A DNA stretch of 64,000 nucleotides from Bacteroidota bacterium (GCA_021324685.1 JAJPIQ010000085.1:62001-126000); one strand, 5' to 3'. Counted from the first letter of the stretch, positions 8,665 to 18,949 are shown. The notes: generated from the sequence alone by a model not told the origin. A program made the numbers and translations.

Positions 8665-10116
8665 ATGCAAAAATATGAGCCCGTGATCGGTCTCGAAGTC
8701 CATGCGCAAATGCTGACGCGTTCAAAGGCATTCTGCTCATGTTCGACGGAATTTGGAGCGGCCCCCAATCATCATACGTGTCCAACCTGTTTGGGGCATC
8801 CCGGTTCCCTGCCGGTCCTGAATGAAAATTTGCTCCGTTATATAATCCGAATGGGACTTGCGACGAATTGTAAGATTCGTGAGCGCTCTATTTTTGCCCG
8901 TAAAAATTATTTTTACCCTGATCTTCCCAAGGGATACCAGATCTCCCAATACGAAACGCCGATTTGCCACGCTGGTTTTCTCGAGGTCGAACTGAAAGAC
9001 GGTACTCTTAAAAAAATTGGAATCACGCGAATCCATATGGAAGAGGATGCCGGCAAATCGATCCATGATTTCGGCGCTGAAACGCTGGTCGATCTGAACC
9101 GTGCTGGAGTTCCCCTGATTGAGATCGTGAGCGAACCCGACATGCGCTCGTCGGACGAAGCTTATGCCTATCTCACCGCCATTAAATCCATTGTGACCTA
9201 TCTCGAGATCTGTGACGGCAATATGGAAGAAGGATCACTCCGGTGCGATGCCAACGTTTCGGTGCGCCTTCGAGGAACCGAAAAATTCGGACAAAAAACG
9301 GAAGTAAAAAATATGAACAGCTTCCGTAACGTTCAACGCGCACTGGAGTCCGAGATCGAACGTCAGATCGGACTGATCGAACGCGGTGAGCCCGTGATCC
9401 ATCAAACAATGCTATTCGATGCGAACAAGGGCATTACACGACCCATGCGCTCGAAGGAGGACGCCCACGATTATCGGTACTTCCCTGAGCCGGATATACT
9501 TCCCGTAACTGTTCCGCCGACCTACCTGGATGAAGTACGTCGCGACATTCCGGAATTGCAGCGCGCACGGCGCGATCGGTTTGTCACAGAATACAAATTG
9601 CCGAAATACGATGCCGGCGTTTTGACTGCTGAAAAACCGATCGCTGACTTTTTTGAAGAAGCTGTCCACGAACTTCACAATAAGAGCGAAGACAGTATTA
9701 AATCGGTCTCGAATTATATTATGGGCGATGTGATGCGCCTTATGACCGAACGGAAGGAAAATATTCTTCAACTGAAGCTTCAACCTCGGCATTTATCCGA
9801 ATTGGTCGGACTCATCCAGAATAAAACGATCTCGAACAAGATCGCAAAAGATATTTTCCCTGAACTCCTCGGCTCTCCCGATTCTCCGAAAGCAATCGTT
9901 GAAAAGCGTGGACTTGTACAGGTAACGGACATGGTGGCTCTTCGAGAAGCGGTCCGAGATGTCATTGCAAAAAGTCCCGGTCAACTCGCACAATACAAAG
10001 CCGGCAAAGTAAATCTATTCGGTTATTTTGTCGGTCAGGCCATGAAGGCAACCCAGGGTAAAGCGAATCCACAAATGATTAACGATCTCATCCGAGAGGC
10101 TTTGGAGCAAGAATAA
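8665..10116 (+). CDS. gatB: Asp-tRNA(Asn)/Glu-tRNA(Gln) amidotransferase subunit B
   Basis: GatB is the kinase/transamidase subunit that phosphorylates mischarged Glu-tRNA(Gln) or Asp-tRNA(Asn) and uses GatA-derived ammonia to amidate it. Signatures include YEPVIGLEVHAQ at the N-terminus, the Cys cluster CSCSTEF...CPTCLGHPG, the YPDLPKGYQISQYE segment, HMEEDAGKS, LRCDANVSVR, KTEVKNMNSFRNVQRA and a C-terminal YqeY-like helical tail. Length is about 483 residues, normal for the family. A GTG at 8650 would add five residues (MNIEL), but the ATG at 8665 gives the usual MxxYEPVIGLEVH start. tpiA follows after five bases. gatA and gatC are not in the window. Confidence 0.95.
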   Translation: MQKYEPVIGLEVHAQMLTRSKAFCSCSTEFGAAPNHHTCPTCLGHPGSLPVLNENLLRYIIRMGLATNCKIRERSIFARKNYFYPDLPKGYQISQYETPICHAGFLEVELKDGTLKKIGITRIHMEEDAGKSIHDFGAETLVDLNRAGVPLIEIVSEPDMRSSDEAYAYLTAIKSIVTYLEICDGNMEEGSLRCDANVSVRLRGTEKFGQKTEVKNMNSFRNVQRALESEIERQIGLIERGEPVIHQTMLFDANKGITRPMRSKEDAHDYRYFPEPDILPVTVPPTYLDEVRRDIPELQRARRDRFVTEYKLPKYDAGVLTAEKPIADFFEEAVHELHNKSEDSIKSVSNYIMGDVMRLMTERKENILQLKLQPRHLSELVGLIQNKTISNKIAKDIFPELLGSPDSPKAIVEKRGLVQVTDMVALREAVRDVIAKSPGQLAQYKAGKVNLFGYFVGQAMKATQGKANPQMINDLIREALEQE

Positions 10117-10121
10117 TCCAT

Positions 10122-10883
10122 ATGCGCTCAAAACTCATCGCCGGCAATTGGAAAATGCATGGCACGATCAAGGAAACTCGAAAGCTCATTCTCCAACTTG
10201 CCGTCGAATGGAAAAAATCGTGCGAGCAAGTGGAAGTGTTGGTGTGTCCGCCATTCACATCGCTTATCGTCGCCCGGCATGAGCTTGAAATGTCACACAT
10301 TAAGCTTGGTGCACAAAACTGCTTTACCGGCATCGACGGCGCATATACCGGCGAAATCTCGGCCACGATGCTCGCTGAAATTGGCTGCAGTTATGTCATC
10401 GTAGGACACAGTGAGCGGCGAACGATCTTTGCAGAAACCGATGACCTCGTTTCGAGAAAAGTTCGATCCGTTTTAGATGCAAAACTCAATGCTATCGTCT
10501 GCATCGGTGAAAGTGAAGCCCAGCGAACAAGTGGAGAAACAGAAGCCGTCCTCTCACGGCAACTTAAGGGAAGCCTTGCCGGACTCTCAGCTTCAGACAT
10601 CGTAAGTGTAACGATCGCTTACGAACCGGTCTGGGCCATTGGTACTGGCAAAACCGCATCGCCAGAAGTTGCGGAGACGGCCCATAGATTCGTCCGCTCG
10701 GAACTCGAGACTCTCTTTCCCGGAACGAGCGAAAATGTTCGAATATTATACGGGGGCAGTATTAAAGCCGAGAACGCCGTTTCGCTATTTTCTCAGCCCA
10801 ATATCGATGGAGGCTTAGTCGGCGGTGCATCGCTCGACGCGGAAGGTTTTATCGACATCATCCAGGCGGCCGTCAGCCTATAA
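10122..10883 (+). CDS. tpiA: Triosephosphate isomerase
   Basis: TpiA interconverts dihydroxyacetone phosphate and glyceraldehyde 3-phosphate in the cytoplasm. The 253-residue protein contains AGNWKMHG (Lys11), IVGHSERR (electrophilic His96), the signature [12 protein letters not shown] (catalytic base Glu168), and the phosphate-binding [11 protein letters not shown] and GGLVGGASL loops. Length and all active-site residues are standard. It follows gatB after five bases, so the two probably share a transcript. Its stop codon overlaps the stop of the convergent hslU gene by six bases, leaving no room for a terminator. Confidence 0.97.
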   Translation: MRSKLIAGNWKMHGTIKETRKLILQLAVEWKKSCEQVEVLVCPPFTSLIVARHELEMSHIKLGAQNCFTGIDGAYTGEISATMLAEIGCSYVIVGHSERRTIFAETDDLVSRKVRSVLDAKLNAIVCIGESEAQRTSGETEAVLSRQLKGSLAGLSASDIVSVTIAYEPVWAIGTGKTASPEVAETAHRFVRSELETLFPGTSENVRILYGGSIKAENAVSLFSQPNIDGGLVGGASLDAEGFIDIIQAAVSL

Positions 10884-12416
10884 AATATATTGACTGAGGT
10901 CTCGATTGCGGACGACTTTCTCCAGGCGATCTTCGACAAATTTTGCGTTAATCGCAAGCGTCTTTTCCTTCACGATATCTGGCACATCGAATAAGACCTG
11001 CTCCAGTAGCGTAGTCAGAATCGTATGAAGCCGCCGGGCGCCGATATTCTCAACCGCTTCGTTGACTTCAAAAGCGATCCTTGCGATGGCTTGAATGGCA
11101 TCCGGCGCAAATTGTACTTCCACCCCTTCCGTCGCCAGTAGCGCAGTATACTGCTTCAGCAGGGCGTTTTCCGGTACCGTAAGGATCTTAACAAAATCCT
11201 CCTGGGTCAGGCTGTCGAGTTCGACTCGAATCGGAAAGCGGCCCTGAAGTTCCGGAATAAGATCGCTCGGCTTCGAAACGTGAAATGCTCCGGACGCAAT
11301 AAATAAAATATGGTCGGTCCTCACGATCCCATAGCGGGTGCTGACATTCGATCCTTCCACAATTGGCAATAGATCGCGCTGAACGCCTTCGCGCGAAACG
11401 TCGGGTCCCCCGCTACCGCCCTCCCGTTTCGATCCGCTGGCAACTTTATCGATCTCGTCAAGAAAAATGATCCCAGAACTTTCGACACGGTCGATCGCCT
11501 CCCGGATGACATTATCCATATCGATCAGCTTCGCAGCTTCTTCCTGTTCGAAGATAGCGCGTGCTTCGGCGATGGTCACTCGTCGGCGCTTATTCTTTTT
11601 GGGAAGCATTCCTCCAAGAATATCCTGTATGTTTTGCCCGATTTCGTCCATTCCCGGGCCGCCGAGCGGTCCCATAATTTGCATCGATGCGATGGGTGGC
11701 GCCTGCTGCACGTCGATCTCGACTTCCTTTTCCTCCATTTGCTTTGCTCGCAGCTTCTCCCGAAAGCGCTTGCGAGTATTTTCATTCAGTTCTGCCTGCT
11801 CGCGAACATCGGAGGGTGTTCGCGGCGGAGCTTGATGAATGCCGGTGATCGTCGGCGTGCTGACCGGAACCCCGGGAAACATCATCGGGGGCGGTGTCGG
11901 AGGAGCCGGAGCAACGGGAGGAACTAATAGATCGAGAATTCGCTCCTCCGCATTCGCCCGTGCTTTGGGTTCGATGATCTCCATTTGCTCATTTTTGATC
12001 ATCGTGATCGCAAGTTCGGTCAGGTCTCGTATCATCGACTCGACATCGCGGCCGACATAGCCGACTTCGGTATATTTCGTCGCTTCTATTTTGAGGAATG
12101 GCGCACCGGCAAGCCGCGCGAGCCGGCGGGCGATCTCCGTTTTCCCGACGCCGGTCGGTCCGATCAGAATAATATTGTTCGGCATGATCTCTTCCCGGAG
12201 CGATTCCTCGACCTGCTGGCGGCGCCAGCGATTTCGGAGAGCGATCGCGACCGAGCGCTTCGCATTCGATTGGCCGATGATATATTTATCGAGTTCCGCG
12301 ACGATCTGGTGCGGCGTATGATGTAACTTCTCTTTCGAGCTGCTATCCGAAGCGGCTTCACCGTTCTGCTGCTCGTTCGAAATTTTTGAAATCTCTTCAG
12401 TCAATTCCATATCCAT
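10878..12416 (-). CDS. hslU: ATP-dependent protease ATPase subunit HslU
   Basis: This is the AAA+ unfoldase that feeds substrates into the HslV peptidase. After a ~30-residue polar N-terminal extension comes [33 protein letters not shown], then Walker [10 protein letters not shown] (from residue 86) and the [24 protein letters not shown] segment diagnostic for HslU. A Pro-rich stretch and charged helices form the I-domain. Walker B ([12 protein letters not shown]), the Arg-finger/sensor region and the C-terminal [14 protein letters not shown] ... LSQYIL tail for HslV docking are present. At 512 residues it is longer than E. coli HslU (443), mainly through the N-terminus and a Pro-rich I-domain insert ([15 protein letters not shown]). 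hslV lies 24 bases upstream. Confidence 0.97.
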   Translation of the reverse strand: MDMELTEEISKISNEQQNGEAASDSSSKEKLHHTPHQIVAELDKYIIGQSNAKRSVAIALRNRWRRQQVEESLREEIMPNNIILIGPTGVGKTEIARRLARLAGAPFLKIEATKYTEVGYVGRDVESMIRDLTELAITMIKNEQMEIIEPKARANAEERILDLLVPPVAPAPPTPPPMMFPGVPVSTPTITGIHQAPPRTPSDVREQAELNENTRKRFREKLRAKQMEEKEVEIDVQQAPPIASMQIMGPLGGPGMDEIGQNIQDILGGMLPKKNKRRRVTIAEARAIFEQEEAAKLIDMDNVIREAIDRVESSGIIFLDEIDKVASGSKREGGSGGPDVSREGVQRDLLPIVEGSNVSTRYGIVRTDHILFIASGAFHVSKPSDLIPELQGRFPIRVELDSLTQEDFVKILTVPENALLKQYTALLATEGVEVQFAPDAIQAIARIAFEVNEAVENIGARRLHTILTTLLEQVLFDVPDIVKEKTLAINAKFVEDRLEKVVRNRDLSQYIL

Positions 12417-12440
12417 GTATCGATACTCGCAAAATCACTT

Positions 12441-12977
12441 TTAATCGAGAGTTTCTATCGTAATATTCGTATTGCTATAAATACAAATCTGGCCGGCAAT
12501 CTGAAGCGATTGCTCGACGACCTCCTTTGCACTTATTTCCGGCTTTGCTTTTAAAAAAGCTCGAGCGGCCGCCAGGGCATAAGGACCGCCCGATCCGATG
12601 GCTACAATGCCGTTTTCCGGTTCGATCACGTCCCCCGTTCCGGAAAGTAAAAATGCATTTTCGCGGCTGACGACAGCCAGCATCGCTTCCAGCCGTCGAA
12701 GATACTTATCGTTTCGCCAGTCTTTTCCGAGTTCTACGACGGCACGCGGTACGTTCCCGCGGAATTCCTCCAACTTGCTGTTAAAACGGTCATACAGCGT
12801 GAGGGCGTCGCTCGTAGAGCCCGCGAATCCTGCGATCACCTGCCCATTCTGAAGCACTCGAAGCTTTTTCGCGTTCGCTTTCATCACGGTATTGCCCATC
12901 GTCACCTGGCCGTCAGAGCCAAGAGCTGCCTTGCCGTCTTTTACAATACCGAGAACTGTCGTCGATCTGATCTTCAT
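12441..12977 (-). CDS. hslV: ATP-dependent protease peptidase subunit HslV
   Basis: This is the proteasome beta-type threonine peptidase of the HslUV complex. The start MKIRSTTVLGIVKDGK leaves a five-residue propeptide before the catalytic N-terminal threonine (TTVLG), slightly longer than in E. coli. DGQVTMGNTVMKANAKKLR, IAGFAGSTSDALTL, ELGKDWRNDKYLRRLEAML, IAIGSGGPYALAAARA-like IGSGGPYAL, and IAGQICIYSNTNITIE are all family-diagnostic. 178 residues is the normal length. It is translated ahead of hslU in one operon. Confidence 0.97.
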   Translation of the reverse strand: MKIRSTTVLGIVKDGKAALGSDGQVTMGNTVMKANAKKLRVLQNGQVIAGFAGSTSDALTLYDRFNSKLEEFRGNVPRAVVELGKDWRNDKYLRRLEAMLAVVSRENAFLLSGTGDVIEPENGIVAIGSGGPYALAAARAFLKAKPEISAKEVVEQSLQIAGQICIYSNTNITIETLD

Positions 12978-13005
12978 GTGATACTAAATATAACACCTGT
13001 AACTG

Positions 13006-13887
13006 TCAGCCATATAAGGCTTCTTCGAGCGGCTCGTGGGTGGTTGCCCAGGCCATCAGGAGGGCCGAGAAAGAAGCGATAGTCCGCTTCTCGTCCTCCT
13101 GACGAATAACCAGCCCATACGTTTCAGCGACGAACCTCATATTCGCCAATACTTTCCTTAGCTGGGCATCGGTCGCCTGGCCATGCCAATAACGCACCGT
13201 TTCGAGCAGCATTTTTTGGTGCCTCCGAAGAAACTCCGCCATCGAAATCACTGCCGCGATCCGGCCATGACCATTCATTGCGATTTCTTTTTTCGGGCTG
13301 GGCTTAGCGATATTGAGCAGGTCGCTAACATATTCATCGAAATGCTTGATAAACGTTGCATTCCCGGCCCTTCGAAGAAACTGCGCTCGCTTCAGAGAAA
13401 AATTCGCTTTCGACTGCACTCGAAACCGCGGTTTGAGGACGTACAAGTCGTAAAATTGTTTTAACTTGCCTTCCCGGTCGTATTCGTTATAGACCCACCG
13501 GCGTTTTAGCTCGCTCCAGGCTGGGATTCTGACGACCGGGTCCTTTTCGCTATCGATCACGACAAAACGCTCACTTTTGGCATCGAACCCCACGATCGTA
13601 ACCCAATGGCCCCATTGGTTGATACAAATAAGGCATGGGCGTCCGGCCAAAAGCGCGGCTTTCAAGGCTCGAAAGGCGGAGGCCTCGGTAAAACGCCTAT
13701 TTTCGATCAGTTCGCAGTCGAACCGCTCGGCCGCGCGCCGGAGCATTTTTTCGTCTGTTCCTTCGCGGGTCGTTCGGGCCGCACGTGTAATGGAATCCTC
13801 ATCGACAAAATGGCCGACGATCGCCAGCGCATGCTTCAGCGCGAATGGGCCGCACTGCCAACGATTATTTTGAGGATAAAAACCCAC
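13006..13887 (-). CDS. C39-like papain-fold protein upstream of hslVU
   Basis: The N-terminal ~150 residues look like a C39-type papain-like peptidase: RWQCGPFALKHALAIVG supplies the catalytic Gln and Cys, INQWGHWVTIVGFD the His, and VIDSEKD the Asp. The other ~140 residues are mostly helical and unrecognised. There is no signal peptide, no transporter domain and no bacteriocin neighbour, so an intracellular protease or isopeptidase-like role fits better than leader cleavage; that is inference. Translation begins at a GTG (13887); an in-frame stop lies about 20 bases further upstream, which fixes the start. It is 28 bases upstream of hslV in the same orientation and may be co-transcribed with the HslVU protease genes. 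Confidence 0.65.
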   Translation of the reverse strand: MGFYPQNNRWQCGPFALKHALAIVGHFVDEDSITRAARTTREGTDEKMLRRAAERFDCELIENRRFTEASAFRALKAALLAGRPCLICINQWGHWVTIVGFDAKSERFVVIDSEKDPVVRIPAWSELKRRWVYNEYDREGKLKQFYDLYVLKPRFRVQSKANFSLKRAQFLRRAGNATFIKHFDEYVSDLLNIAKPSPKKEIAMNGHGRIAAVISMAEFLRRHQKMLLETVRYWHGQATDAQLRKVLANMRFVAETYGLVIRQEDEKRTIASFSALLMAWATTHEPLEEALYG

Positions 13888-14204
13888 GTCCGCACACCAG
13901 GAATTTCAAGCCGCGTGTAAACAGGACGCATGCGGGTTATGTCTCACTAATTCCGACCGGAATACATGGGACGTTGATCGCGGAGGACAATCTTCTGTAT
14001 CCAGCCGGTGTATCCAGCCGGGCAATTTTCAGCCACTGGCCTTTTTGCACCGTTTGCGCCCATTTTTTGGAGTGAGTTCGGTTTTGTGGGATTGCGTTTT
14101 CATGAACAGGGCCGAGTTCCCGAAATTCAGGAAATTTTCCAATTTATCTGAAGGATCCTGGATTCAGATATGTCACCTCGACCGACCCGTGGCTGTGGGC
14201 TATT
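13888..14204. other. Intergenic region with a 13-bp tandem duplication
   Basis: No convincing gene. It lies between rarA and the C39-like gene (both minus strand) and should contain the promoter of the latter. The 13-mer tgtatccagccgg occurs twice in direct tandem at 13996-14021. Overlapping plus-strand ORFs lack protein-like sequence. Confidence 0.5.
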
Positions 14205-15590
14205 TCACCGGTTATATTTCTCCGGCCACAGTGACTTCAGTCGTTCCAGGATCGTTTTTTCGCGGCCTTGCTCGGTGGGCTGGTAGAAGATTTTGTCCTG
14301 TAATGGTTCGGGAAGGTACGTCTCGCCCCTGGCAAAGTGGCCGGGTTCCGAGTGGGCATAGCGGTAACCTTTGTGATATCCTAATTCCTTCATCAGTTTC
14401 GTCGGAGCATTACGAATATGGAGCGGGACCGGTTGGTCGGGATCGTTTTGTGCCGCTTCCATCGCCGCGCCGATCGCCGCCGTCGTCGCATTCGATTTTA
14501 CGGCGCTCGCGAGATAGGCAACGACCTGCCCGAAGATAAGCTGTGCTTCCGGATAGCCGACCGCGCGGACGGCATCCCAGCACGCGGTCGCAAGGAGCAG
14601 AGCGTTCGGGTCGGCATTGCCGATGTCCTCGCTCGCAAAAATGATCATGCGGCGGGCGATGAACTCGATGTCTTCCCCGCTTTCGATCATTCGAGCGCAC
14701 CAATAGAGCGCGGCATTCGGGTCGCTCCCGCGCATCGACTTGATGAAGGCGCTGATGATATTGTAATGCTCTTCGCCGGCTTTGTCGTATCGGGAAGCTT
14801 TTCTGCCGAAGGCGCCTTCGATCGTCTCGATGGAAATAACGATGCGTCCCCCGTCCGGAATCGGTGCCGGGCTTAATTGAACGGCTAATTCCAATGCATT
14901 AAGCATTTTTCGCGCGTCGCCACCCGACAGTGCCATCACGGCACGGCGGGAATCCTCGCCGAGTGAAATATCGAGCGATTTTAGTTCTTCGTCCTCTTTC
15001 AGCGCTCGGTCCAGCACCGTTTCAAGGTCTTCGCGAGATAAACTTTCGAGCACGAAGACGCGCGCACGGCTAAGGAGCGGCGAGATCACTTCGAAGGAAG
15101 GATTTTCGGTCGTTGCGCCGATCAGAGTAACCACGCCGTGCTCGACGGCGCCAAGCAAGGCGTCCTGCTGCGATTTAGAGAACCGGTGGACTTCGTCGAT
15201 AAACAGGACGCTTCGGTCGTGGGAAGTTTTATTGGCTTCGGCGGCTCGATCGATGGCATCGCGAAGGTCTTTGACCCCTGCGCTGACGGCCGAGAGCGAA
15301 AAAAACGGTGCATCGACCGAGCGAGCGAGGATATTCGCCAGTGTCGTTTTTCCGGAACCCGGCGGACCCCAAAAAATCATAGAATGAAGCTTGCCCCGTT
15401 CCGTCATCGCGCGCAGCGGCTTGCCCGGAGCAATCAGGTGCTTTTGTCCGACCACTTCATCCAGCGTACGCGGCCGCATCCGTTCCGCAAGCGGCAGAAA
15501 GGAATGTTCTTCTCCCCCCATGGAGGCAAGTCCCTCCATAGAGGCAAGCGGCATCGGAGGTGGTTTTGAGGTGGTCTTTCGAGTTGGCAC
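14205..15590 (-). CDS. rarA: Replication-associated recombination protein A (MgsA/RarA AAA+ ATPase)
   Basis: RarA is a clamp-loader-like AAA+ ATPase acting at stalled replication forks. After a short Pro/Met-rich leader the protein has PLAERMRPRTLDEVVGQKHL, Walker A GPPGSGKTT (from residue 75), Walker B SVLFIDEVHRFSKSQQDALL, sensor 1 IGATTENPSFEV, SRARVFVLESLS and GGDARKMLNALE. The C-terminal tetramerisation region (RYDKAGEEHYNIISAFIKSMRGSDPNAALYW ... HIRNAPTKLMKELGYHKGYRYAHSEPGHF) is specific to RarA/WRNIP1 rather than DnaX or RuvB. 461 residues is normal. A monocistronic unit by position. Confidence 0.96.
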   Translation of the reverse strand: MPTRKTTSKPPPMPLASMEGLASMGGEEHSFLPLAERMRPRTLDEVVGQKHLIAPGKPLRAMTERGKLHSMIFWGPPGSGKTTLANILARSVDAPFFSLSAVSAGVKDLRDAIDRAAEANKTSHDRSVLFIDEVHRFSKSQQDALLGAVEHGVVTLIGATTENPSFEVISPLLSRARVFVLESLSREDLETVLDRALKEDEELKSLDISLGEDSRRAVMALSGGDARKMLNALELAVQLSPAPIPDGGRIVISIETIEGAFGRKASRYDKAGEEHYNIISAFIKSMRGSDPNAALYWCARMIESGEDIEFIARRMIIFASEDIGNADPNALLLATACWDAVRAVGYPEAQLIFGQVVAYLASAVKSNATTAAIGAAMEAAQNDPDQPVPLHIRNAPTKLMKELGYHKGYRYAHSEPGHFARGETYLPEPLQDKIFYQPTEQGREKTILERLKSLWPEKYNR

Positions 15591-15746
15591 TACTTCTATT
15601 CCTTTCCGGGCGATGGCTCCTGCTCCGCAAGCGGGACCCGTTGAAACCGAACCCGGAGATAATTCATTTTAGTCGCGCGGATGATGGATCATCCTGGATG
15701 ATGGCCCATCCGGTATAACTATAGTTAGCCATTAACCTATCCTCGC

Positions 15747-18700
15747 ATGACGCGTTCTTACCGCCTGGTTCTTTTTTCGGCCATTTTTGCGACTTGCTCC
15801 CTTCCCTTTTCACTCCGCGCACAACAACAGAATTCTGGCGATGGCGACGCCGAGACTCTGAGCGCGCCCGTCAAGCTTCCGCCTCCGGTAGGAATCTATA
15901 AAGAACTTCAGAGCACGCCCGAGCGTATTCGGCAGTCGGCTCCCTTTGCCCGCGCGCTCGAAGAAATGACGAAGCGGGCCGGAGCCGACGGCACGTACGA
16001 TGTCGAGGCCCGGATCGCGGCCTTCCAGCAATCCCAGCGGGACCTGGTACACTCCGCCCGAGCAGCCGAACAAACGCTCTCCTTAGGCGGCGAAACTCCG
16101 CTTTCGAATGCGTGGACAAATATCGGTCTCGTCGGTTCTTCGAGTAATGGAGTATTTTCGGCCGGATGTACGACCGCGCTTGCCGTCGATTCTGTCAATC
16201 CGAATATTGTATACGCCGGTGCGACGAGCGGCGGCGTCTGGAAGTCGACGAATGCCGGCGCGAGTTGGGCAGAACTTACGGATATTGTGATCCCGAATCT
16301 TTCGGTCGCTTCCATTGCGATCGATCCGAAACACCATAATACGCTCTATGTCGGAACGGGGAACGGATATGCAAGCTTCGATGAACTGACTGGAACGGGA
16401 ATCTATAAATCGACGGACGGCGGCGGAACGTGGACGCACCTGGCTCCGTCGACGATAACCGGTTCTGTTGTGAAAGTTCTGGTCGATCCGGTCCATAGCA
16501 ACGTTGTTTTCGCTTCGCTATATCCAAACGGGCTTTATAGTTCAAACAGAGGCGTCTACCGCTCGACCGATTCGGGGGCTTCCTGGACGAAGGTCTATAC
16601 CGGTGCTCAGCCCGTGTGGGATATCGTAGCCGGGACCGAATTCGGCGGTACGCCGTATCTCTATTTCGCCGAGGGAAACAATGTCTATAATAATTCGAGC
16701 GAATGTGGGATCTATAAATCGTTGAATGACGGCGTTACATGGACGCGGATCAGTTCCTCGACGTTTCCGCCGGCCGACTCCTTCGGCCGTTGCGCACTCG
16801 CGGCATCGGTCACGCACCCGGAACGAATTTTCATGCTCGTCGCCGATCCGTTGGGCGACGAGATCGATGCCTCGCACGCGCTCTATCGATCCACCGATAA
16901 TGGAGTCACCTGGAGTACCATCACGATTCCCTCGACGTTATTCCTTGCCCAAAATCCTGCCCCGCAGGGCTGGTACGATTGTGTGCTGGGCGTTACTCCG
17001 AATTCGCACGCGAACGCAGATACGATTTACATCGGCGGTATCGAAGCCTACGTAAATTATAGTGACGGGACCGGCTGGAATGCCTATAGCCTTTCGGGTC
17101 TTAATACCGCGGCGGCTCACGTCGATCATCATTCGATCGCATTCAATCGGAACGATCCCTCCGTCGTTTACGATGGCTGCGATGGCGGCGTCTACTGGTC
17201 CCAGGACGCCGGCTATGCCGATCTCAATAGCGGAATCACCACCTGGGGATACCGCTCGAGTGGAATGGTTACCAACCGCGTCTATCGCATTGGCCTCAGC
17301 CCAAGCGATTCGAAGACGACCATCGCGGGCTTACAAGACCAGGGCATTTGGCAGATCGTCAACGGCGGTTCGACGGTTGTAAACGCAAGTGTCGGGGGCG
17401 ATGGAAGTCAGTCCATCATCAGCCCCGCAAGTTCTAATACGATCTATTCCCAGATTGCCGGGGGTGCGGTCTGGAAATCGACCAATGGATTTTCCGGAAC
17501 CTTCAACAGCGTGAATTATCCGATCTTTCCAAACGGTCCGCTTAGCGCAGCGATCGATTATTCGTTGTTTGACCCGCCTTTTAAAATGTCCTGCACCTCC
17601 CTGCTGGGCAATGCCGCTTCCAACGTGCTGTATCGAGGTCGCACACACCTCTGGCGCACGACCGATGGTGGAACGTTCTGGGATTCTATCACTTCGGAAT
17701 ACAACTATCCCATTAGTGCAATTGGAATTTCGGAGGCGAACTCGCAGGACCTCTATATTGGGTTCCAATATGGAGGAATCCAGCGCACGACCAATGCCGG
17801 AGCGAACTGGACGGACATCACTACCGGTACGCCCGGAAACATCAACTGGGTCTCTTCTATCGTAACGTCCTGGCGCGATACGAATTTTGTTCTCGCAAGT
17901 TTTTATACGAAGCCTGGGAGTTCTCTTGCTCGCGTGATGCGATCGACCGATAAAGGCGCGCATTGGTCTAACTTCTCCGGAGGTACGAGTGCCCCACTTC
18001 CCCTCGTCGGCGTAAGCTGCGTTGCGCTCGACTCGGTCGATCCGCTCCGGATCTGGTATGCCGCGACCGACAATGGAATTTATTATACGCTGGACTCGGG
18101 CGCGCATTGGTCCATTGCCGGGGCCGGCATTGGGCTCGCGCCGTGTACCGACGTTCAAATTCAGGCAAACAAGACGACCATTCGCGTTGCGACGTTTGGC
18201 CGTGGCATCTGGGAAGCCAACACGGGAACGCTTCCAGTCGAGCTCGCCGGGTTCACCTACCAAAAGATCCAGAACGCGAACCTGATAGGAACCCAGCTTT
18301 CCTGGCATACCGACAGCGAGCACGGATCGGCATTTTTTGTCGTCGAGCGTAGTATCGACGGTGCTGCCTTCGAGGACCTTTCCCCTTCCATTCCCAGCAA
18401 AGCCCCGGGCGGTACATCGAGTACGATGCTCGACTATGCCTTTTTCGATTCGACGCATGCGGCGGGAGATTATATCTATCAGTTGAAACAGATCGATCTC
18501 GATGGCTCGGTCCATTTTTCGAATGCGGTCGAACTGCACTGGGGCCAGAGCGGACTCATCGTTTCCCAGAACTATCCCAATCCGTTCGTCATCGGTACCC
18601 CTTCCTCGACAAGCGGATTCAATCCGTTCGGAAGCAATCAGGACATCATCGTGTCGCCATGGCCGACGACACGCATTCACTATGAACTGCCGGACGCAGA

Positions 18701-18908
18701 CGTCGTCACGATCAAAATTTATAACTCGACCGGTTCCCTTACGCGCACGTTACTCGACCATGCACAGCAGAGTCCCGGCGACCCCGATGTCTTCTGGGAT
18801 GGCAGGCAGGACGATGGCTCGTTTGCGGCGAGTGGGACCTATTTTTATGTGGTCGAAACGGCCCACTATGGGACCGTCGTCAACAAGTTGGTCCTGATCT
18901 CGAATTAA
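15747..18908 (+). CDS. Secreted sortilin/BNR-repeat protein with FlgD-like C-terminal T9SS domain
   Basis: 1053 residues. The N-terminus (MTRSYRLVLFSAIFATCSLPFSLRAQ) is a signal peptide. From about residue 120 to 830 many Asp-box/BNR motifs repeat (STNAGASWAEL, STDGGGTWTHL, STDSGASWTKV, STDNGVTWSTI, TTNAGANWTDI, STDKGAHWSNF, TLDSGAHWSIA), giving one or two beta-propellers of the sortilin/VPS10 or photosystem-assembly type. A linker with ELAGFTYQKI and SWHTDSEHGSAFFVVERSIDG resembles the fibronectin-like segment often placed before the end. The last ~100 residues (NYPNPF ... RIHYELPDADVVTIKIYN ... VFWDGRQDDGSFAASGTYFYVV) are a FlgD-like Ig domain used as T9SS sorting signal. Likely surface-exposed or released; ligand unknown. 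A hairpin terminator follows. Confidence 0.88.
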   Translation: MTRSYRLVLFSAIFATCSLPFSLRAQQQNSGDGDAETLSAPVKLPPPVGIYKELQSTPERIRQSAPFARALEEMTKRAGADGTYDVEARIAAFQQSQRDLVHSARAAEQTLSLGGETPLSNAWTNIGLVGSSSNGVFSAGCTTALAVDSVNPNIVYAGATSGGVWKSTNAGASWAELTDIVIPNLSVASIAIDPKHHNTLYVGTGNGYASFDELTGTGIYKSTDGGGTWTHLAPSTITGSVVKVLVDPVHSNVVFASLYPNGLYSSNRGVYRSTDSGASWTKVYTGAQPVWDIVAGTEFGGTPYLYFAEGNNVYNNSSECGIYKSLNDGVTWTRISSSTFPPADSFGRCALAASVTHPERIFMLVADPLGDEIDASHALYRSTDNGVTWSTITIPSTLFLAQNPAPQGWYDCVLGVTPNSHANADTIYIGGIEAYVNYSDGTGWNAYSLSGLNTAAAHVDHHSIAFNRNDPSVVYDGCDGGVYWSQDAGYADLNSGITTWGYRSSGMVTNRVYRIGLSPSDSKTTIAGLQDQGIWQIVNGGSTVVNASVGGDGSQSIISPASSNTIYSQIAGGAVWKSTNGFSGTFNSVNYPIFPNGPLSAAIDYSLFDPPFKMSCTSLLGNAASNVLYRGRTHLWRTTDGGTFWDSITSEYNYPISAIGISEANSQDLYIGFQYGGIQRTTNAGANWTDITTGTPGNINWVSSIVTSWRDTNFVLASFYTKPGSSLARVMRSTDKGAHWSNFSGGTSAPLPLVGVSCVALDSVDPLRIWYAATDNGIYYTLDSGAHWSIAGAGIGLAPCTDVQIQANKTTIRVATFGRGIWEANTGTLPVELAGFTYQKIQNANLIGTQLSWHTDSEHGSAFFVVERSIDGAAFEDLSPSIPSKAPGGTSSTMLDYAFFDSTHAAGDYIYQLKQIDLDGSVHFSNAVELHWGQSGLIVSQNYPNPFVIGTPSSTSGFNPFGSNQDIIVSPWPTTRIHYELPDADVVTIKIYNSTGSLTRTLLDHAQQSPGDPDVFWDGRQDDGSFAASGTYFYVVETAHYGTVVNKLVLISN

Positions 18909-18919
18909 CACTTCGTCGA

Positions 18920-18949
18920 GGCGGCTGACATGCCGCCCCATTTCTTTTT
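18920..18949 (+). terminator. Hairpin terminator after BNR-repeat protein
   Basis: ggcggc / gccgcc form a 6-bp GC stem with the 6-nt loop tgacat, followed by ccca and a T-rich run (tttcttttt). It lies in the short gap between two convergent genes. Confidence 0.6.

Noticed and set aside
14045-14539. 164-codon plus-strand ORF overlapping the rarA 3' end
   Set aside because: Most of it lies antisense to rarA, and it is compositionally unlike a protein.
17331-18680. 449-codon open frame on the strand opposite the BNR-repeat protein
   Set aside because: Antisense shadow: Arg-rich, no family signature, and the sense gene has clear repeats and sorting domain.
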